In this document: piece after piece, positions 62,471-64,000 of the stretch
How positions within the stretch are numbered: position 1 is the first letter of the stretch
Layout of the letters: every line of letters starts with the position of its first letter
Assembly: GCA_034440575.1 (NCBI GenBank)
Contig: JAOTOL010001637.1
Location: 1,682,001-1,746,000 of the forward strand
Reading direction: 5' to 3'
Source of the DNA: Imbricaverruca yamaguchii
Taxonomy: Eukaryota; Arthropoda; Thecostraca; Neoverrucidae
DNA length: 64,000 nt
Position numbers and translations under genes: made by a program
The notes under the pieces: generated by a model
What the model was told of the DNA's origin: nothing
The model's database searches: none
What the model saw: the letters and a program-made list of their open reading frames with translations, nothing else

Positions 62471-63429
62471 CACCGTACAGCAGCATGAACAATGCTGCAT
62501 GTATCACAGGTATGCCACTGACAAACGCGGCTGGACAGCTGGCGCTGCGCTACGTCAGCACACTGACTAGTTTTATCAAATTCAATCTATGTCATCAATC
62601 TTTCACATGAACCACCAATTTAGCATGGATGATTTATCTTTTCTGTAACTGAAACCCAAACTGTTGGCAATAAATTGGTGACATTAAAATGACTGGCATT
62701 CACATCCTTACTGACAATGAGTGAATAAATAGACGAAGCATTATTACCAAACACAGATAAGCAGTATATTGAAAATGACGTATATAACTTACCACGGGTA
62801 AACTTGAACTGTGAACCATGCAATGTTCAAGCAATGACACCGCAAACCATGTTGGAGTTGGTAACACTTCTGAGTTTGCCTTTTTCTAGTGTATTATAAT
62901 CGTTTCCAGGTTTTCATGGATGAGATGAAACTTTGGCTCTGCTAAGACTAGTACAGCTGTTTTTCAGATCCTAGTGTGGCCACTTCCCATACCTATCATT
63001 CTAGCGGGTGTGCATGAAGTCGCAAGGAAGGTGCAGTACTTTGGGACTGTATGCTTCTTGAAAGAACTCAGCTTTTGATATATTTTGAGTACACACCCAC
63101 ATTTTCAAAACAATAATTTTAAATAATTTCGCTAGCTATATGACAAATTTAGTTTAATGGCTATATAAGTTCCGTTCGATATCCCTTCACCGCTACGTCT
63201 CTCAGCCCAAACCAGGGGTGAATCCAGCGGCCCGATGTCCCCAACCAAAAAAAAGAAGAATTTCCTTAGCATTTGGCCATGCACTGGTTGGCATGAAGCC
63301 ACCCCCATGCTCTATCATTTACATCCCTTCTAGTCCTCCGAATATAACCCTAAGCATTGGGTGGGTAGTATATTCAGTGTTATAATTAATCGTTGCAGTA
63401 CATATTGGAGGGCCTGTATCCTCCTCCAG
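62471..63429. other. No recognisable gene; possible TE end at 63213
   Basis: AT-rich DNA. CAGGGGTGAATCC at 63213-63225 resembles the motif at 2243 and many TE termini. A pyrimidine stretch CTGTATCCTCCTCCAG immediately precedes the candidate exon. Confidence 0.5.
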
Positions 63430-63623
63430 GTTGGTGTGCCCGACTACGAGTCTTTTGATCTGAACATGGAACCCTATGTGCGAGCTCCCAATCGATTTTC
63501 GCCATGCCATCGCCTCCATGTATTGGACACCGCCAATGATTTTCAGAACGTGACACCTCTGATCAAGAATTACACCTATCCTTTCGGCAATACCAACAGG
63601 TTGTATATCTCAAACTTTGATAA
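63430..63623 (+). CDS. Candidate internal exon of an unidentified gene
   Basis: A 194-nt segment between a good acceptor (pyrimidine tract ending CCTCCTCCAG at 63429) and a strong donor (GTGAGT at 63624). It is open in one frame for 64 codons and ends two bases into a codon. The peptide runs GVPDYESFDLNMEPYVRAPN, then RFSPCHRLHVLDTANDF, then QNVTPLIKNYTYPFGNTNRL, and YISNFD. Composition is balanced and non-repetitive, and there are two N-glycosylation sequons (NVT, NYT), which would suit an extracytoplasmic protein. I do not recognise the family. The frame is also open upstream of the acceptor to 63361. The next candidate exon at 63870 is in matching phase. Confidence 0.33.
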
Positions 63624-63869
63624 GTGAGTACTTTCCATATTTATTAAAAGAAGCAAATCGTAGGTATTTCCATCGAGTGCACTTAATAATTTCATACCGA
63701 AATCCATACTTCCATTTAATGGATTATTTCTTTCATAATTGAGTGCTGCTGAATGCACAGCAATTCATTTTGTATTTAGGTGCACAGCAGTGCGTTAGTT
63801 GCCCATCTGTACCATAGGTAAGTCGGAAAGTGAGAGACGGCTCGGTCATCAGCTGGTTCTCCATTTCAG

Positions 63870-64000
63870 AAAGTTGCCGTCGGTCTGCTGGGGAGGAGCT
63901 GACCACCACAGGGCGGAGCGGCCGCACCTCCACCTGTCGACTCCGACACGACATTCCAGGATGCGGCCGATAGCCTCATCTCGCCGCTTCCATTGCCGCA
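63870..64000 (+). CDS. Candidate following exon, cut by the window edge
   Basis: It follows an acceptor CTCCATTTCAG ending at 63869, 246 nt after the previous donor. Joining the two bases left by the previous exon to its first base gives a Lys codon, and the frame then stays open to the end of the window. The peptide (KLPSVCWGGADHHRAERPH...) is Arg/His-rich and lies in CpG-rich DNA, so openness is weak evidence. Another acceptor/donor pair at 63778-63816 would give a microexon but introduces a stop. Confidence 0.17.

Noticed and set aside
63778..63816. 39-nt microexon between TTTGTATTTAG and GTAAGT
   Set aside because: Joined to the upstream candidate exon it yields a stop codon within a few residues.

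Overview
The window is eukaryotic nuclear DNA from an animal, most plausibly an invertebrate with a large, repeat-rich genome. An arthropod is my best guess from the mix of transposon types, but I cannot name a species. There is no bacterial layout: no closely packed open frames, operons or ribosome binding sites. I can support no complete protein-coding gene. The longest open frames (up to 432 codons) all lie in tandem repeats that are open in several frames on both strands, so they are artefacts of repetition.

Three things dominate the window. First, decayed mobile elements: a LINE reverse transcriptase/RNase H fragment on the minus strand (about 28.3-29.95 kb), a Penelope-like element with RT and GIY-YIG remains (39.7-40.6 kb), a pogo/Jerky-like transposase C-terminus (36.4-36.7 kb), and two unrelated tRNA-derived SINEs with target-site duplications (42.1 kb and 49.6-49.9 kb). 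A 35-bp fragment of the first SINE family lies at 38.96 kb. Second, an unusual density of minisatellites with units of 21 to 60 bp (8.5-9.5, 12.9, 16.3-16.7, 19.6-20.5, 24.3-24.6, 49.3-50.1, 50.8-51.1, 51.7, 57.3-58.3, 60.7-61.1 and 61.8-62.5 kb), plus long (CT)n, (TA)n, (TG)n and (CCACCG)n tracts. Third, about eleven CpG- and GC-rich islands of 0.2-1.7 kb set in AT-richer sequence. These share CCGATAA/TTATCGG words, GATTA/ATTA words and occasional well-formed transcription-factor sites, and look more like regulatory DNA than exons.

Layout: 0-8.5 kb is largely featureless; 8.5-12 kb holds a minisatellite and a 1-kb pyrimidine-rich block; 16-25.4 kb alternates minisatellites and GC islands, with a pre-miRNA-like hairpin at 17.8 kb; 26-28 kb holds (TA)n/(TG)n tracts; 28-30 kb is the LINE; 30.7-38.7 kb has GC islands and the pogo-like remnant; 39-42.3 kb has the Penelope-like element and a SINE; 44-51.7 kb has GC islands and the SINE nested in a minisatellite; 55.8-62.5 kb is mostly tandem arrays. 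The last 600 bp hold a possible pair of exons running off the right edge, the only place where open frame, splice sites and phase agree across two segments.

The whole reads as an intergenic or intronic region: transposon graveyard, tandem repeats and candidate cis-regulatory islands.
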